Positions 5,151 through 6,370 of a stretch of DNA of 6,370 nt are shown here, piece by piece. The stretch spans positions 1-6,370 of the forward strand of contig JAEEYN010000021.1 in assembly GCA_016288175.1 (NCBI GenBank), in the 5' to 3' direction. The notes beneath the pieces were generated by a model. It worked only from the letters and a program-made list of their open reading frames with translations, ran no database searches and had not been told where the DNA came from. The DNA comes from Bacillota bacterium. GTDB taxonomy: Bacteria > Bacillota > Clostridia > Christensenellales > CAG-138. Every line of letters starts with the position of its first letter. Position 1 is the stretch's first letter. The position numbers and the translations under genes are program-made.

Positions 5151-6370
5151 ATGAAGAAGAAACCTATATCGGGCGTCTCGCTGATCCTTGCGTTCCTGCT
5201 GCTCCTGCCGCTTCTCTCCTGCGGGAAAAAGCCAGAGCAGCAGCCCGAGCCGCAGCAAACCGGCAACTTTACGTTCGATCCGGAAACGGATTACGACAAC
5301 CGCTACGGTTCGCTCATTTCCTGCAATATGCTCGAAACGGAGGACGCCTTTTACCTGCAAAGCCGCAACGGAAACGGTTTCCTTTATTACTACGATAAAA
5401 CGACCGGCGATACCGGCGTGCTCTGTCCACGCCCGGAATGCGTGCATGACGAAAAGCGCGATAACGCCGAATGCGCGGGCTATATCGGCTCCGAACTGAC
5501 GACGCTGCAGTATTATCAGGGTAAGCTCTGGTACTTTAATCAGACAAAGGGCTTGATGTTCGGCCTTTATCGCATGAATCCCGACGGTTCTGAAAAGGAG
5601 CTCGTGCATGAGTTCGACCCGGCCGGAACGCCACTCGAATTCGGCAACCGCCGCCTTTATATCCACCGCGGGATGATCTACCACGCCGGCTACCGGCAGG
5701 AGATCAAGAACGCTGCGGTCTTCCATAAGCTCGTTTACGGCTGCATCCCGATGGAGGATACGACCATCGGCGGAAAGGAAGTCAAGGCCTGGGAATACTA
5801 TGAGATCCTCGAAAGGGATACGATCAATCAGCCGCAGCCGACGATGTTTTTTGCCGGTGACAGCGCCTATATGTTTTATGACTATGACGGTCTCACGGAA
5901 TACGACGGAACGGACTCTTATGATGAGTTCTATTACTGGCGCGAAAAGCTCCCGGTCAAGGACGAGATCGCGCGCTAGGATCCATCCATGACGGAGCCGG
6001 AGATCCTCTATCAGAGCGTGGAATCTTATCCGATGCTCAGCAATTACCGCTGGTCGATCGTCACTTCGGACGGTACGCCATATTTCGTCTGTTCCCAAAG
6101 GCAGGATCCCGAGCTGCCGGAGGGCGAGGACAATCCCTATATCATCCGCCTTTATCGGGTGGAAAAGGACGGCACGAGGACGACCGTGCTCGACACGAGC
6201 GACAGGGAGGGCAATGCCTTCCTGCTCGCGCTCGGCGATGGCGTGATCGTGACGGCCGACACGTCCATCTTCTCCATGAACGACCGCGATCAGCAAGTCA
6301 ATATCCGCATTATCCGCTTCGGCGGCGAGGGTACCGAGGTCATATACGAAGGTCCTCTGCCGCTTGAGTA
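5151..6370 (+). pseudogene. Lipoprotein B2: B1 paralog interrupted by an in-frame amber codon; continues past window
   Basis: From ATG 5151 the frame encodes a signal peptide with lipobox LLSC (Cys24), a short Pro/Gln linker, PETDYDNRYGSLISC, and the motif Cys92, Cys97, His99, Cys108 (C-x4-C-x-H-x8-C). It then follows B1 closely up to TAG at 5976-5978, codon 276. The aligned codon is TGG (Trp273) in B1, and Trp in A1 and A2 too, so one G-to-A change explains the stop. Beyond it the same frame is open to the window end and still matches B1 (DPSMTEPEILYQS, RLYRVEKDGTRTTVL, EVIYEGPLPLE), with no frameshift or second stop. Translation stopping here would yield 275 residues ending inside repeat four, losing repeats five to seven, which a closed propeller should not tolerate. 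An ATG at 5988 could restart but lacks a good ribosome binding site and signal peptide. Alternatives are a sequencing error or readthrough. Confidence 0.8.

Noticed and set aside
5988..6370. Downstream fragment of B2 as a separate gene starting at ATG 5988
   Set aside because: There is no convincing ribosome binding site and no signal peptide, and the sequence aligns to the interior of B1; it is better read as the remainder of the interrupted gene.
1..6370. Mobile elements, CRISPR repeats, tRNA or rRNA genes
   Set aside because: No transposase-like frame, terminal inverted repeats, regularly spaced short repeats or RNA-gene signatures were seen. The repeats present are coding paralogy.

Overview
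The window is G+C-rich (mid-fifties percent by eye), and every intact gene lies on the plus strand. The lipoprotein genes are preceded by near-perfect Shine-Dalgarno sequences (GGAAAGGAG type). Their products start with short lysine-led signal peptides ending in a lipobox (LLSC or VSSC followed by GKK). Together with the C-x4-C-x-H motif, this suggests an anaerobic, gut-type member of the Clostridia (Oscillospiraceae-like Bacillota). That placement is inference; no RNA gene or phylogenetic marker is present to confirm it.

Layout. Bases 2-544 hold the 3' end of a gene for a polytopic membrane protein that resembles an ABC-2 type permease and begins before the window. A 113-base gap follows, with a possible extended -10 promoter and a strong 13-16 bp hairpin. 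The rest is a tandem array of four paralogous genes for secreted, lipid-anchored proteins: lipoprotein A1 (658-2070, 470 aa), A2 (2166-3647, 493 aa), B1 (3700-5109, 469 aa) and B2 (5151 to beyond the window end). A1 and A2 form one subfamily, B1 and B2 a second. The gaps between them (95, 52 and 41 bases) are short, with no convincing terminator, so they are probably cotranscribed.

All four products share one architecture: signal peptide and lipobox, a variable Pro/Ala/Gln-rich linker, a PETDxDN entry motif, a C-x4-C-x-H-x(8 or 12)-C motif that looks like a metal site, and a series of degenerate beta-rich repeats. I count about seven, ending in patterns such as RFDG...GELPM, which suggests a TolB/DUF5050-like beta-propeller. 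The fold is inferred from the repeat pattern and not proven.

The fourth copy, B2, carries an in-frame amber codon (TAG, 5976-5978) exactly where its three paralogs have a conserved Trp. The frame stays open and strongly paralogous on both sides, so this is either a very young pseudogene, a sequence error or a case of readthrough. A1 is a mosaic: its signal-peptide DNA matches B1 and its linker DNA matches A2, which points to recombination or gene conversion within the array.

Working model (inference): a membrane transporter plus an expanding family of surface propeller lipoproteins that may bind a ligand or metal outside the cell. No substrate can be named from this sequence. I see no mobile element, CRISPR array, tRNA or rRNA.
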